Position numbers and translations under genes: made by a program. Below, in pieces: positions 9,842 to 18,575 of a stretch of 64,000 nucleotides of DNA; the first letter of the stretch is position 1, and each line of letters starts with the position of its first letter. Under the pieces are notes generated by a model that was not told the DNA's origin, did no database searches, and was given only the letters and a program-made list of their open reading frames with translations. Origin of the DNA: Rhizobium sp. 18055 (GTDB lineage Bacteria; Pseudomonadota; Alphaproteobacteria; Rhizobiales; Rhizobiaceae); NCBI RefSeq assembly GCF_902706285.1, contig NZ_CACSKD010000004.1, positions 248,001 to 312,000 of the forward strand. The letters run 5' to 3'.

Positions 9842-10030
9842 CTATTGGGCTCGGGAATGTTCCAGTGTCTCAATCTCGAAGGAGATCTCATCGATCCGCG
9901 AACGCAGGTCGAGATCCGTTCCGTCGTTAATGTCTTCATCGCCGAAGCAGTTGCGCGCGTCATAGAGTTCGAGCTTGGCTTCAAGCTCTGCCCGCTTGGC
10001 ATACAGGCGATGGAGATAGATGTAATTCAT
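9842..10030 (-). CDS. Small helical protein with an EcfG-type stress promoter
   Basis: A 62-residue acidic protein of unknown function, predicted to form one or two long helices (LHRLYAKRAELEAKLELYDA, then a second heptad-like stretch SRIDEISFEIETLEH). An AGGA ribosome site lies just before the ATG. It is supported as a real gene by a perfect EcfG promoter match (GGAAC-N16-CGTT) 37 bases upstream of the ATG. A longer frame on the plus strand (9815-10156) covers the same bases, but has a cysteine- and alanine-rich translation and no ribosome site. It is probably a general-stress protein; no further function can be proposed. Confidence 0.65.
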   Translation of the reverse strand: MNYIYLHRLYAKRAELEAKLELYDARNCFGDEDINDGTDLDLRSRIDEISFEIETLEHSRAQ

Positions 10031-10066
10031 CTTCCTGCTTCAACCGTGTTTCCACATCTGGTTGAA

Positions 10067-10091
10067 AACGAACACAACCGCGCAAAGTTCC
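10067..10091 (-). promoter_or_regulatory. EcfG (general stress sigma) promoter
   Basis: On the minus strand GGAAC (complement of 10087-10091) and CGTT (complement of 10067-10070) are separated by exactly 16 bases. This equals the alphaproteobacterial EcfG/RpoE2 consensus GGAAC-N16/17-CGTT. Predicted transcription starts near 10060, giving a leader of about 30 bases to the 62-aa gene. Confidence 0.7.
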
Positions 10092-10110
10092 AAGCCGCCG
10101 AAACTGCCGC

Positions 10111-10737
10111 TCAGGCGAACGCCGCAATTGCGGCATTGCAGGCCTTGGAGAAATGACCGCAACAGTTGTCGTTGCCCATCGATTGGCGGGTAACGCGGGC
10201 GCCCTCAAGCAACAGGGTCAGCGTGTCGGCCAGCAACTGCGGTTCGCGCGCGCCGGCCGCAAGACAGAGAGCCTCCAGCCTGTCGCGTTGCTCCGCCTTG
10301 TGGCGCTCGATGACGCTATAGGCCGGATGACCTTCGCCCTTGAGTTCGATCGCAGCATTGGCGAGGTCGCAACCGCCGACTTGGTCGCCGCACAGGCTCT
10401 GGGTGCGCAGCTCGACCCAGGCGACCAACTGGCCACGGGCATCGCCGGGATGCGCTGCATCCAGTTCGCGCCAGATCGCTTCGGCCTTGTCGGAGGCGCG
10501 GCGCAACGTTTCGCACACCAGTTCATCCTTCGAGCCGAAGTGCCGATAGAGCGTCATCTTGTTGGTGAGCGCACCTTCGGCAATGGCATCGACGCCGATG
10601 CCGCGAATTCCGTGCTCGCGAAAGAGCTCCGCCGCAGTCGAGACAATTCGCTCCCGTGGAGGAATCTTTTCGTCTGTGTTCGCGGGCATGAGCGCGTTCG
10701 AAGTTTCTGATTTTTTTGAGGACAGTGTCCTTGACAT
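10111..10737 (-). CDS. TetR-family transcriptional repressor
   Basis: A 208-residue TetR/AcrR-type regulator. The N-terminal helix-turn-helix runs over about residues 28-75 (RIVSTAAELFREHGIRGIGV ... ALTNKMTLYRHFGSKDELV). The C-terminal ligand domain is of the type seen in many rhizobial TetR proteins and contains a CGDQVGGCDLANA segment. The ligand is unknown. Two palindromic operators lie just upstream, so autoregulation is very likely. Starts at 10737 (ATG) or 10689 (MPANTDEK) are both possible; neither has a strong ribosome site, and the first operator lies only five bases before the 10737 start. Confidence 0.85.
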   Translation of the reverse strand: MSRTLSSKKSETSNALMPANTDEKIPPRERIVSTAAELFREHGIRGIGVDAIAEGALTNKMTLYRHFGSKDELVCETLRRASDKAEAIWRELDAAHPGDARGQLVAWVELRTQSLCGDQVGGCDLANAAIELKGEGHPAYSVIERHKAEQRDRLEALCLAAGAREPQLLADTLTLLLEGARVTRQSMGNDNCCGHFSKACNAAIAAFA

Positions 10738-10741
10738 CCGT

Positions 10742-10782
10742 GTGACCGATCGGTAACAAATGTATTGTTACTTACCGGTAAC
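10742..10782. promoter_or_regulatory. Paired palindromic operators for the adjacent TetR regulator
   Basis: GTGACCGATCGGTAAC (10742-10757) is a 16-base near-perfect palindrome. GTTAC-N6-GTAAC (10767-10782) is a second one with centres 25 bases apart. On the plus strand a TTGACA (10731-10736) sits 17 bases before TAACAA, so site 1 would occupy the promoter spacer and site 2 would overlap the transcription start. Binding by the divergent TetR protein is inferred from position. Confidence 0.6.
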
Positions 10783-10867
10783 ACCACTTTTTGCGGAAGT
10801 CAATGCCGACAGGGCAGTGCAGCCAAGGTGGAACACGGGCGACCGCCCACGAAAGGAGGACTGAGCC

Positions 10868-11077
10868 ATGAGAAAGACCAGAGACGACCTGACGATATCC
10901 GAAGCCCTTCGCGACCCCCTGATCGCCATGGTGATGCGCGCCGATGGCGTAAAGCTTGAGGACTTCAAGCGACTTCTGGAGAATGCGGCCGTGAAGCGTG
11001 AGCAGCGCGCCAATCCGGTAAAGAAATTCATCAACGTCATTAAGAGCAATTCGGCTGCGACCTGCAGCTTTTGCTGA
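10868..11077 (+). CDS. Small hypothetical protein under the TetR operators
   Basis: A 69-residue basic protein of unknown function ending in NSAATCSFC, with two cysteines in the last four residues. It has a near-ideal ribosome site (AAAGGAGG, 8 bases before the ATG) and is followed by an intrinsic terminator at 11106, so it is a complete monocistronic gene. It lies downstream of the paired operators between it and the TetR gene and is the likely regulated target. The core (DPLIAMVMRADGVKLEDFKRLLENA) is predicted helical. No homolog of known function is recalled. Confidence 0.75.
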   Translation: MRKTRDDLTISEALRDPLIAMVMRADGVKLEDFKRLLENAAVKREQRANPVKKFINVIKSNSAATCSFC

Positions 11078-11105
11078 CGCTTCGGGCTTTTCCCTGCCCC
11101 TCTCA

Positions 11106-11137
11106 GAGCCGTCGCTGACAAAGCGGCGGCTCTTTTC
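11106..11137 (+). terminator. Intrinsic terminator after the 69-aa gene
   Basis: Stem GAGCCGTCGC (11106-11115) with GCGGCGGCTC (11123-11132), one mismatch, loop of seven bases, followed by TTTTCG. Confidence 0.8.
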
Positions 11138-11179
11138 GTTTGAGCACTCGCGCCTCGAAGCGCTACGAAGACACATAGC

Positions 11180-11204
11180 AAAACGGGGCCGAAGCCGGCC
11201 CCGT
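11180..11204 (-). terminator. Intrinsic terminator of the chemoreceptor gene
   Basis: Read on the minus strand, a perfect 9-bp stem (ACGGGGCCG 11183-11191 with CGGCCCCGT 11196-11204) and a four-base loop is followed by TTTTG. It lies 19 bases after the stop codon of the MCP gene. Confidence 0.8.
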
Positions 11205-11222
11205 CTGTGATCGTCAATGCGA

Positions 11223-13169
11223 TCAGAATTCAGACCATTCCGGTTCCTGCTTGAGCGCAGCGTTGCCGCGGAAAGCGTTGCTCAATTTCTGACCCAGCTG
11301 GCGTGCCGGGGAAGCCACCGGTGCATGACTGCTGCCGGCGCTGGCCGTTCTGCCGGCACCTGGACGAGCCTGGCTTGGCATTGCCTCACCGCCGAGCTTG
11401 AACTGCGACATCAGATGCGAGAGCGCCGTTGCTTCATTGGCGAGGCTATGGCTGGCGGCCGTCGTTTCCTCGACCATGGCGGCGTTCTGCTGCGTGCCCT
11501 GGTCCATGCTGTTGACGGCGGTGTTGATTTCCTGAAGGCCGATCGACTGTTCGCGCGATGCTTCGGCAATCGCATGGACGTGCCGGTTGATCTCCTGCAC
11601 TTCCGAAACGATGACGTCGAGCGCCTTGCCCGCCTCTCCGACCAGCGCCACGCCGGATTCGACCTGGGAGCCTGAGGCAGTAATCAGCGCCTTGATTTCC
11701 TTGGCTGCCTTGGCCGAGCGCTGTGCCAGTTCGCGCACTTCCTGTGCGACGACTGCAAAGCCCTTGCCTGCATCGCCTGCGCGCGCAGCTTCGACACCGG
11801 CATTCAATGCCAGAAGATTGGTCTGGAAGGCGATGTCATCGATCACGCCGATGATATTGCTGATCTCGTTCGACGACTGCTCGATCAGGTGCATGGCCTT
11901 GACAGCATTGCGAACGACCTCGCCTGACTTTTCGGCTCCCTCGCGGGTGCGAGCGACGAGCTGGCTTGCCTCGTTGGCGCGTTTCGCGGCGTCCTTCACC
12001 GTGGTTGTGATTTCTTCAAGGGCAGCCGCCGTCTCTTCGACCGAAGCAGCCTGCTGCTCCGTGCGCTTGGAGAGATCATCCGCCGATGCGCGGATCTCGT
12101 TCGATCCTGCACCGATCGCGCTTGCATTGGCGCCAACGGCCTGAAGAGCACCGTTCAGCTTGAGCACAGCAGAGTTGAAGTCCTGGCGCAGCGTGTCGAG
12201 ATCGCCGGTAAACGGCATGTCGATGCGGCAGGCCAGATCGCCATCGGCGAGGTTGCCCAGCGCATGGCCGAGCGCCTGTACGGCAGTCTGAAGATTGGCG
12301 GCTTCGGCAGTCTTTTCCGCCTCGCGCTGCAGGCGGTCGGTCTCGCTCATCGAGCGCGCGGCTTCAGCCTGCTGCTCGATCCGCAACCGCTCCAGCGCGT
12401 TGGCGCGGAAGACGGCAACGGCAGAGGCCATCTGACCAATCTCGTCGCGGCGGTCCAGGCCGTCAATGTCGGCACGGGTCTCGCCCTCGGCCAGTGATGC
12501 CATCCGCTCGCGCAGCTTTGCCATCGGTGCCGTAATGCCCTTTTGGGCGATGGTCATTGCAAATGCGATCGCTGCAACGATGCCGACGATCAGGCCGACA
12601 ATTGAACTGAGAATGGTAGCCGAAACGGATGCGGACAATTCGCGGCCGCCATTGTCGAGCAGGTCCGCCATCGCCTTGTTGTTTGCGCCAAACTTCGGCG
12701 ACAGCGCGATGATTGCATCGTCAAGCTTTGCGGAGAGGTTCTGAACAGCCTCGGCGTTGTTTGCCGCGCGCGCTGCAATCAACTGATCGCCAATCGTCTT
12801 CAGGCCATCGGCGCCAGCAAGCAATTCGGCGATTGCGTCCTTGCGGCTGGCAACCAGATTGGGGATCTGCGACAGGCGATCGCGTGCGCCGGCGAACTCC
12901 GTGCCGAACCGCTTGGAGATATTGTCAAATGCAGGCGAACCGGGTTCCTGGGTCACGGCGCGGCTTAGCCAGGTCGTCGAGGTCCAGATACCGGCGGCGG
13001 CGCGTGCGCCGAGCGTTGCGGCTGCACTCTCGTTCTGAAGAAAACCGGTGTATGACTGGTTGGCCGAATGAAATTTGCTGGTGACGTACATCAAGCCGGC
13101 GAGTGAGATCAGGCCAAGCATTGCAATAGCAATGAGAAACTTGGTTTTTATCTTCAAATTTTTGAGCAT
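11223..13169 (-). CDS. Methyl-accepting chemotaxis protein
   Basis: A 648-residue transmembrane chemoreceptor. TM1 is at about residues 10-30, a periplasmic helical ligand domain at about 31-186, and TM2 at about 187-207. A HAMP region and second linker follow, then the signalling domain with the conserved hairpin tip (IDDIAFQTNLLALNAGVEAA, about residues 480-500). The protein ends in PEWSEF, a C-terminal pentapeptide of the kind that tethers CheR/CheB in receptors such as E. coli Tar (NWETF). The ligand is unknown. It is monocistronic, ending at an intrinsic terminator, with no che genes in the window. Confidence 0.95.
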   Translation of the reverse strand: MLKNLKIKTKFLIAIAMLGLISLAGLMYVTSKFHSANQSYTGFLQNESAAATLGARAAAGIWTSTTWLSRAVTQEPGSPAFDNISKRFGTEFAGARDRLSQIPNLVASRKDAIAELLAGADGLKTIGDQLIAARAANNAEAVQNLSAKLDDAIIALSPKFGANNKAMADLLDNGGRELSASVSATILSSIVGLIVGIVAAIAFAMTIAQKGITAPMAKLRERMASLAEGETRADIDGLDRRDEIGQMASAVAVFRANALERLRIEQQAEAARSMSETDRLQREAEKTAEAANLQTAVQALGHALGNLADGDLACRIDMPFTGDLDTLRQDFNSAVLKLNGALQAVGANASAIGAGSNEIRASADDLSKRTEQQAASVEETAAALEEITTTVKDAAKRANEASQLVARTREGAEKSGEVVRNAVKAMHLIEQSSNEISNIIGVIDDIAFQTNLLALNAGVEAARAGDAGKGFAVVAQEVRELAQRSAKAAKEIKALITASGSQVESGVALVGEAGKALDVIVSEVQEINRHVHAIAEASREQSIGLQEINTAVNSMDQGTQQNAAMVEETTAASHSLANEATALSHLMSQFKLGGEAMPSQARPGAGRTASAGSSHAPVASPARQLGQKLSNAFRGNAALKQEPEWSEF

Positions 13170-13642
13170 AGCGCGCCTCTAGAATCGTTGCTCACGACAA
13201 ACCGTGCTCGAATGAGCAAGACAGGTCGAGCAGATGGTGAAAATCAATTTTGAAATAAGGTGGAAAGACGCATCATGCGTGCAGCACAGAGGGGTCATCT
13301 CAACCTCGTGGTAGCAACCTAAGCGCTCGTTCTTAAAAAATTCTGACTTTGTTTCAACTGATGACTTTTTTCGTAAAAAGCGGGCTTATTGGCACGTTAT
13401 GCTTACCTGGATTTCGATATATCCACTTATACATTATAATATAGAAAATTACGCAGGTTTAAGTATAAGTAATAACCGATCATTTTTCCCGAATAGATTT
13501 CATGAACTGGGTAGGTCAGCCTCGGTAGAAGCCATGGGCCCACACGCTGAGGTGGTTCTAAAAAGGGGCGTGGGCCAAAATTTTGGCCATGCCGGTGTTC
13601 ATTGGGTTCATCTGAACCAAGATATATATTGAGGGATATAAA
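13170..13642 (+). promoter_or_regulatory. Intergenic region with a structured leader before the lactonase gene
   Basis: 473 bases. The minus strand near 13170-13330 must carry the MCP promoter. On the plus strand TATAAT (13435-13440) is a possible -10, giving a leader of about 195 bases. The leader contains GGCCCAC (13537-13543) pairing with GTGGGCC (13570-13576), a perfect 16-base palindrome GGCCAAAATTTTGGCC (13573-13588), and GGTTCA/TGAACC (13605-13618). The first two structures share bases 13573-13576 and cannot form together. GAGGG at 13631-13635 is the ribosome site. A 77-codon open frame across this stretch is not protein-like. Confidence 0.5.
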
Positions 13643-14686
<1,044 letters not shown>

Positions 14687-14694
14687 TCGGCATT

Positions 14695-14735
14695 CGGGCC
14701 GCGGCCGATCCGGCGGCGGCCCGATGTTATTTGTT
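14695..14735. terminator. Hairpin between the lactonase gene and rhaI
   Basis: CGGGCCGC (14695-14702) pairs with GCGGCCCG (14716-14723), with a nested GCCG/CGGC stem inside the loop. On the plus strand ATGTTATTTGTTG follows. Placed between convergent genes, it probably ends the lactonase transcript. Confidence 0.5.
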
Positions 14736-14740
14736 GAGCC

Positions 14741-16033
14741 TCAGACGATGCCGCCGCTGCCGCCGACGGATGCCGGGCGTTCGGCGGCCACCTTCTTGCG
14801 GTAGCCGCTGGCGCGATAGGTCGCGACGGGATCGATCGCGCCTCCGGAACGACGGCGAGCTTCGGCCAGGATCGGCTCGACATCGGCGCGGTAGGCGCGC
14901 TTCAGCGTTTCCGTTGCCATAAGCGCGTCATTGTCGTCCTGGAAGCCCGAAAGTGCCTTGCGATCGACGATCAGCGCCTGCGCATAGGCGCGGCGGATTT
15001 CGTTGGCGCTGTTGATCAGGCTTTCGATCGGGTCGGTGACATTGTGCGACTGGTCGATCATGTGGGCCGGGTTGAAGTCGTTGACGCCCCGCTGTTCGGC
15101 TTCCACCAGTTCGTTGAAGACAAGGAACAGACGGTAGGGGTCGATCGAGCCGGCGTCCAGATCGTCGTCGCCGTATTTCGAATCGTTGAAGTGGAAGCCG
15201 CCGAGCTTGCCGAACTGGATCAGGCGGGCAACGATCATCTCGATGTTGGTGTTCGGCGCATGGTGGCCGAGGTCGACGAGGCAATGGGCCTTGGGGCCGA
15301 GCGTCTGGGCGATCATGTAGTTGGTGCCCCAGTCCTGCACGACGGTCGAATAGAAGGCCGGCTCGTACATCTTGTGCTCGGAGAACAGTTTCCAGTCCTC
15401 AGGCAGCGCCTTGTAGATATCGGCCATCGAGGCGAGGTAGCGTTCAAAAGCGCGGGTGAAATTGCTCTGGCCGGGGAAATTCGAGCCGTCGCCGACCCAG
15501 ACGGTCAGCGCCTTCGAGCCGATCGCCTTGCCGATCTCGATGCATTCGATGTTGTGCTCGACGGCCTGCGCGCGGGTGGCGGCATCGGTGTGGCTGAGCG
15601 AACCGTATTTGTAGGAATGCTTCTGGTCGGGTGCATCGGAGAAGGTGTTGGAGTTCATCGCGTCGAAGCCGAGGCCGAGCGAATTGCCCTTCGCCTTGAG
15701 TTCCTTCACGTCGGTCTTGTCCCACGGAATATGCAGCGAGACGTTCGGCGTTGCCCGTGTCAGCTCGTTGATGACGGAGCAGTCGTCGAGCTTGTCGAAG
15801 ATCCCGCGCGGTTCGCCGGTGCCGGGGAAGCGGGCAAAGCGGGTGCCGCCGGTGCCGACGCCCCATGAGGGAACGGCGACGAAAAATTCCGACACGCGCC
15901 GGGTGATGGCTTCGATATCCACGCCGCGGCGGGAGAGATTGGCGCCGAGCGCTTCGTAATCGGATTTGAGCGCAGTTGCGCGCTTTTCATTTTCCTGCGC
16001 GATCAAATCCTGCGCAATTCTGCTGTCTGTCAT
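14741..16033 (-). CDS. rhaI: L-rhamnose isomerase
   Basis: A 430-residue TIM-barrel sugar isomerase of the rhizobial/Pseudomonas rhamnose isomerase type (distinct from E. coli RhaA), converting L-rhamnose to L-rhamnulose. The metal-binding core includes HIPWDK (about residue 105), the LVDLGHHAPNTNIEM segment and FHFNDSKYGDDDLDAGSIDP (about 285-305). The ATG at 16033 is chosen because GGGAGGAATT precedes it; a longer frame to 16249 has no ribosome site and would overlap the opposing YqaE gene. It lies downstream of rhaD on the same strand, split from it by a small gene on the other strand. Confidence 0.93.
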   Translation of the reverse strand: MTDSRIAQDLIAQENEKRATALKSDYEALGANLSRRGVDIEAITRRVSEFFVAVPSWGVGTGGTRFARFPGTGEPRGIFDKLDDCSVINELTRATPNVSLHIPWDKTDVKELKAKGNSLGLGFDAMNSNTFSDAPDQKHSYKYGSLSHTDAATRAQAVEHNIECIEIGKAIGSKALTVWVGDGSNFPGQSNFTRAFERYLASMADIYKALPEDWKLFSEHKMYEPAFYSTVVQDWGTNYMIAQTLGPKAHCLVDLGHHAPNTNIEMIVARLIQFGKLGGFHFNDSKYGDDDLDAGSIDPYRLFLVFNELVEAEQRGVNDFNPAHMIDQSHNVTDPIESLINSANEIRRAYAQALIVDRKALSGFQDDNDALMATETLKRAYRADVEPILAEARRRSGGAIDPVATYRASGYRKKVAAERPASVGGSGGIV

Positions 16034-16053
16034 CAATTCCTCCCTTGCCGCAT

Positions 16054-16079
16054 TGAACCAAACGGCTCCTGTCCGCGTT
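16054..16079 (+). promoter_or_regulatory. EcfG-like promoter of the YqaE/Pmp3 gene
   Basis: TGAAC (16054-16058), 17 bases, then CGTT (16076-16079), one mismatch from the EcfG consensus GGAAC-N16/17-CGTT. A start near 16086 gives a leader of about 17 bases to the small membrane protein gene. Confidence 0.45.
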
Positions 16080-16102
16080 TGGATGCGTGAAATACTGAAA
16101 TC

Positions 16103-16276
16103 ATGAACGAGGCGACCTTGGACATCATACGCATTCTTCTCGCGATCATCCTGCCACCTGTCGGCGTATTCCTGCAGGTCGGTATCGGCCTGCAGTTTTG
16201 GCTGAATATTCTGCTGACGCTGTGCGGCTACATCCCGGGGATCATCCACGCAATATGGGTGATCCTCCGGAAGTAG
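16103..16276 (+). CDS. YqaE/Pmp3-family small membrane protein
   Basis: A 57-residue hydrophobic protein with two membrane helices: the first spans about residues 7-25 (DIIRILLAIILPPVGVFLQ), the second about 32-52 (WLNILLTLCGYIPGIIHAIW). The PPVGVFLQVG and CGYIPGIIHAIWVI signatures identify the Pmp3/YqaE (UPF0057) family, inner-membrane proteins induced by salt, cold or other stress and thought to affect membrane potential. It lies on the plus strand in the 246-base gap between rhaD and rhaI, both on the minus strand, so it is transcribed against the rhaDI message. An EcfG-like promoter precedes it. The ribosome site is weak. Confidence 0.85.
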   Translation: MNEATLDIIRILLAIILPPVGVFLQVGIGLQFWLNILLTLCGYIPGIIHAIWVILRK

Positions 16277-16279
16277 GGA

Positions 16280-18376
16280 TCAGCGCGGGAAGCTCTGCGC
16301 GTTGCCGGCATCGACGTTGATGATGTTGCCGGTGGACTTGGCAGACACATCCGATGCCAAGAAGTAGATCGCTTCGGCAATGTCTTCGGGGAAGACATTG
16401 AGCTTCAGCATCGAGCGCTTGCGGTAGTGCTCCTCCAGATCGGTGATCTCGATCTTGGACGATGCCGCACGCTGTTCGCGCCACTCGCCGTTCCAGATCT
16501 TCGATCCACGCAGGACGGCATCCGGGTTGACAGTGTTGACGCGGATGCCGGCCTCTGCGCCCTCAAGCGCCAAGCAACGGGCGAGATGGATCTCGGCCGC
16601 CTTTGCAGTGCAATAGGCAGCCGCATTCGGCGAGGACGCCAGGCCGTTCTTGGAAGCCACGAACACGACGTTGCCGCCAAGGTCCTGCTTGCGGAACAGG
16701 CGGAACGCTTCGCGCGAGACGAGGAAGTAGCCGGTCGCGAGGATGTCGATGTTCTTGTTCCACATCGCAAGCTCGGTGGTCTCGATCGGTGCCGACGAAG
16801 CGATGCCGGCATTCGACACCAGGATATCGACGCCGCCGAATTCGACGCAGGCCTGCGCGAAGGACGAGATCACCCCGTCTTCCTTGGTGACATCGAGCTT
16901 GACGCTGCGAACCGCATCACCGCCGAACTGCTTGGCGAAGTCAGCCTGGGTGCCATCAAGTGCCTCCTGGTCGATATCGGCCAGAACCACGCAGGCCCCT
17001 TCGCCGATCAGGCGGGCAGCCGTTGCACGGCCGATGCCACCGGCGCCGCCGGTGACGAAGGCGACCTTGCCGGCCAGACTCTTCGGCTTCGGCATACGCT
17101 GAAGCTTGGCTTCTTCAAGCAGCCAGTATTCGATGTCGAAGGCTTCCTGTTCCGGCAGGCCCTGATATTCGGAGACCGTCGAGGCGCCGCGCATGACGTT
17201 GATGGCGTTGACGTAGAACTCGCTGGCGATGCGGGCGGTGGCCTTGTCGCGGGCAAACGACAGCATGCCGACGCCGGGAACGAGGAAGATGACCGGGTTC
17301 GCGTCACGCATGGCGGGCGAATTGGCATGCTTGCAGTCGTTATAATAACGGGCGTAGTCGGCGCGATATTCTTCCAGCGCCTTGTCGAGACCAGATATGA
17401 TCGCGTCGACGTCAGGCGTGGCAGGGTCGAAATCGACGATCAGAGGGCGGATCTTGGTGCGCAGGAAGTGGTCGGGGCAGCTGGTGCCGAGCGCGCCGAG
17501 CGGCTGCAGGTTCTTCGAATTGACGAACTCCAGCACGGCGTCCTGATCGTCGAAGTGGCCAAGCTTGCGCTCTGCCTTGCCGATGCGGCCGCGGATCTCA
17601 GGCATCAGGCGGGCGGCAATGGCGCGGCGCTCTTCAACGGGCAGGCTGTTGGTGACTGCACCGCCGAAGATTGTCTTGCCTTCGGTCTTGTCAGCGAACC
17701 AGACGATCGCCTTGTTGATGATCTCGAGCGTCAGCTCGTAGCAGGCCTTGGCATCGTTTGCCCAGGTGAAGAGGCCGTGGCTTTCAAGCACGACGCCCTT
17801 GGCGTTGGGGTTGGCCTTGACGAATGCTCCAAGGTCGAGGCCGAGCTGGAAGCCCGGACGGCGCCACGGCAGCCAGCCGATGTCGGCGCCGAAGATTTGC
17901 TGGGTCAATTCCTTCGAATTCTTCGCGGCCGCAATCGCGATGATCGCGTCAGGATGCATGTGATCGACATGGGTGAACGGCACGAAGCCATGCAGCGGCG
18001 TGTCGATCGAAGCGGCACGGCTGTTGAGATTGTAGGTGCAATGCGGAAGGAAGCCGACCATACGGTCTTCGTCTTCGACACCCTTGTAGATGCCCTTGAG
18101 CGAATCGAGCTTGTCCTGATAGAGCGTCGCGAAACCGTCGAGCTTGATGGTGCCGACGTCGCCGCCCGAACCCTTGACCCAGAGAACCTTGACCTTCTCG
18201 CCCGTCAGCGGATCGGTTTCCATGACCTTCGCAGAGGTGTTGCCGCCGCCGTAATTTGTGATGCGCTTGTCTGCGCCGAGCAGGTTTGAGCGATAGAGCA
18301 GCTTTCCAGGCTCATCGAGGCCTGCTGCATATGTCTCGTCCCAACGGTTATCCAGAAGCCGGACAGTTGCCGCCAT
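16280..18376 (-). CDS. rhaD: Bifunctional rhamnulose-1-phosphate aldolase / lactaldehyde dehydrogenase
   Basis: A 698-residue fusion. The N-terminal class II aldolase/adducin domain (about residues 20-240) has zinc-ligand motifs THVDHMH (135-141) and ESH (198-200) and cleaves L-rhamnulose-1-phosphate to DHAP and L-lactaldehyde. The C-terminal short-chain dehydrogenase domain (about 435-698) has TGGAGGIG (442-449), catalytic S575, Y588 and K592, and oxidises lactaldehyde. This RhaD fusion is usual in rhizobia and Bacillus (RhaEW). A GGGAGGATGAC ribosome site precedes the ATG. It is divergent from rhaR, with operator-like repeats between them. Confidence 0.95.
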   Translation of the reverse strand: MAATVRLLDNRWDETYAAGLDEPGKLLYRSNLLGADKRITNYGGGNTSAKVMETDPLTGEKVKVLWVKGSGGDVGTIKLDGFATLYQDKLDSLKGIYKGVEDEDRMVGFLPHCTYNLNSRAASIDTPLHGFVPFTHVDHMHPDAIIAIAAAKNSKELTQQIFGADIGWLPWRRPGFQLGLDLGAFVKANPNAKGVVLESHGLFTWANDAKACYELTLEIINKAIVWFADKTEGKTIFGGAVTNSLPVEERRAIAARLMPEIRGRIGKAERKLGHFDDQDAVLEFVNSKNLQPLGALGTSCPDHFLRTKIRPLIVDFDPATPDVDAIISGLDKALEEYRADYARYYNDCKHANSPAMRDANPVIFLVPGVGMLSFARDKATARIASEFYVNAINVMRGASTVSEYQGLPEQEAFDIEYWLLEEAKLQRMPKPKSLAGKVAFVTGGAGGIGRATAARLIGEGACVVLADIDQEALDGTQADFAKQFGGDAVRSVKLDVTKEDGVISSFAQACVEFGGVDILVSNAGIASSAPIETTELAMWNKNIDILATGYFLVSREAFRLFRKQDLGGNVVFVASKNGLASSPNAAAYCTAKAAEIHLARCLALEGAEAGIRVNTVNPDAVLRGSKIWNGEWREQRAASSKIEITDLEEHYRKRSMLKLNVFPEDIAEAIYFLASDVSAKSTGNIINVDAGNAQSFPR

Positions 18377-18438
18377 GTCATCCTCCCATATAGAATTTCT
18401 TGGACGCCCGAACGAACTCCGCGTCCCTTTGCGCTCAC

Positions 18439-18557
18439 GGTATCGCTCATCAAAATGGACATTGTCAATCGAAAACGATCAAAATCGATTATGTTGCAGC
18501 GCAATATGAAAATTCATGATCGTTTATGATTGACACATTGTCACAACTGCGAAATAA
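18439..18557. promoter_or_regulatory. Divergent rhaD / rhaR promoter and operator region
   Basis: TTGACA on the plus strand at 18530-18535 lies 17 bases before AAATAA-like bases, giving a rhaR promoter. On the minus strand TTGACA (complement of 18463-18468) faces rhaD. Between and over them lie ATCGA-N12-TCGAT (18468-18489), which contains two GATCGTTTT-type repeats, and ATGATCGTTTATGATTGAC (18516-18534). Repeated ATCGTTT/ATTG units are typical of DeoR-family operators. Binding of RhaR here is inference from position. Confidence 0.6.
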
Positions 18558-18575
18558 GCAAGTTAGGAGGAACCC

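Noticed and set aside
9815..10156. A 113-codon plus-strand frame over the 62-aa gene
   Set aside because: No ribosome site, and it runs into the 3' end of the TetR gene; the EcfG promoter points to the minus strand.
10783..10867. GGAAC before the 69-aa gene as an EcfG promoter
   Set aside because: No CGTT follows at 16-17 bases; the spacer runs into the ribosome site.
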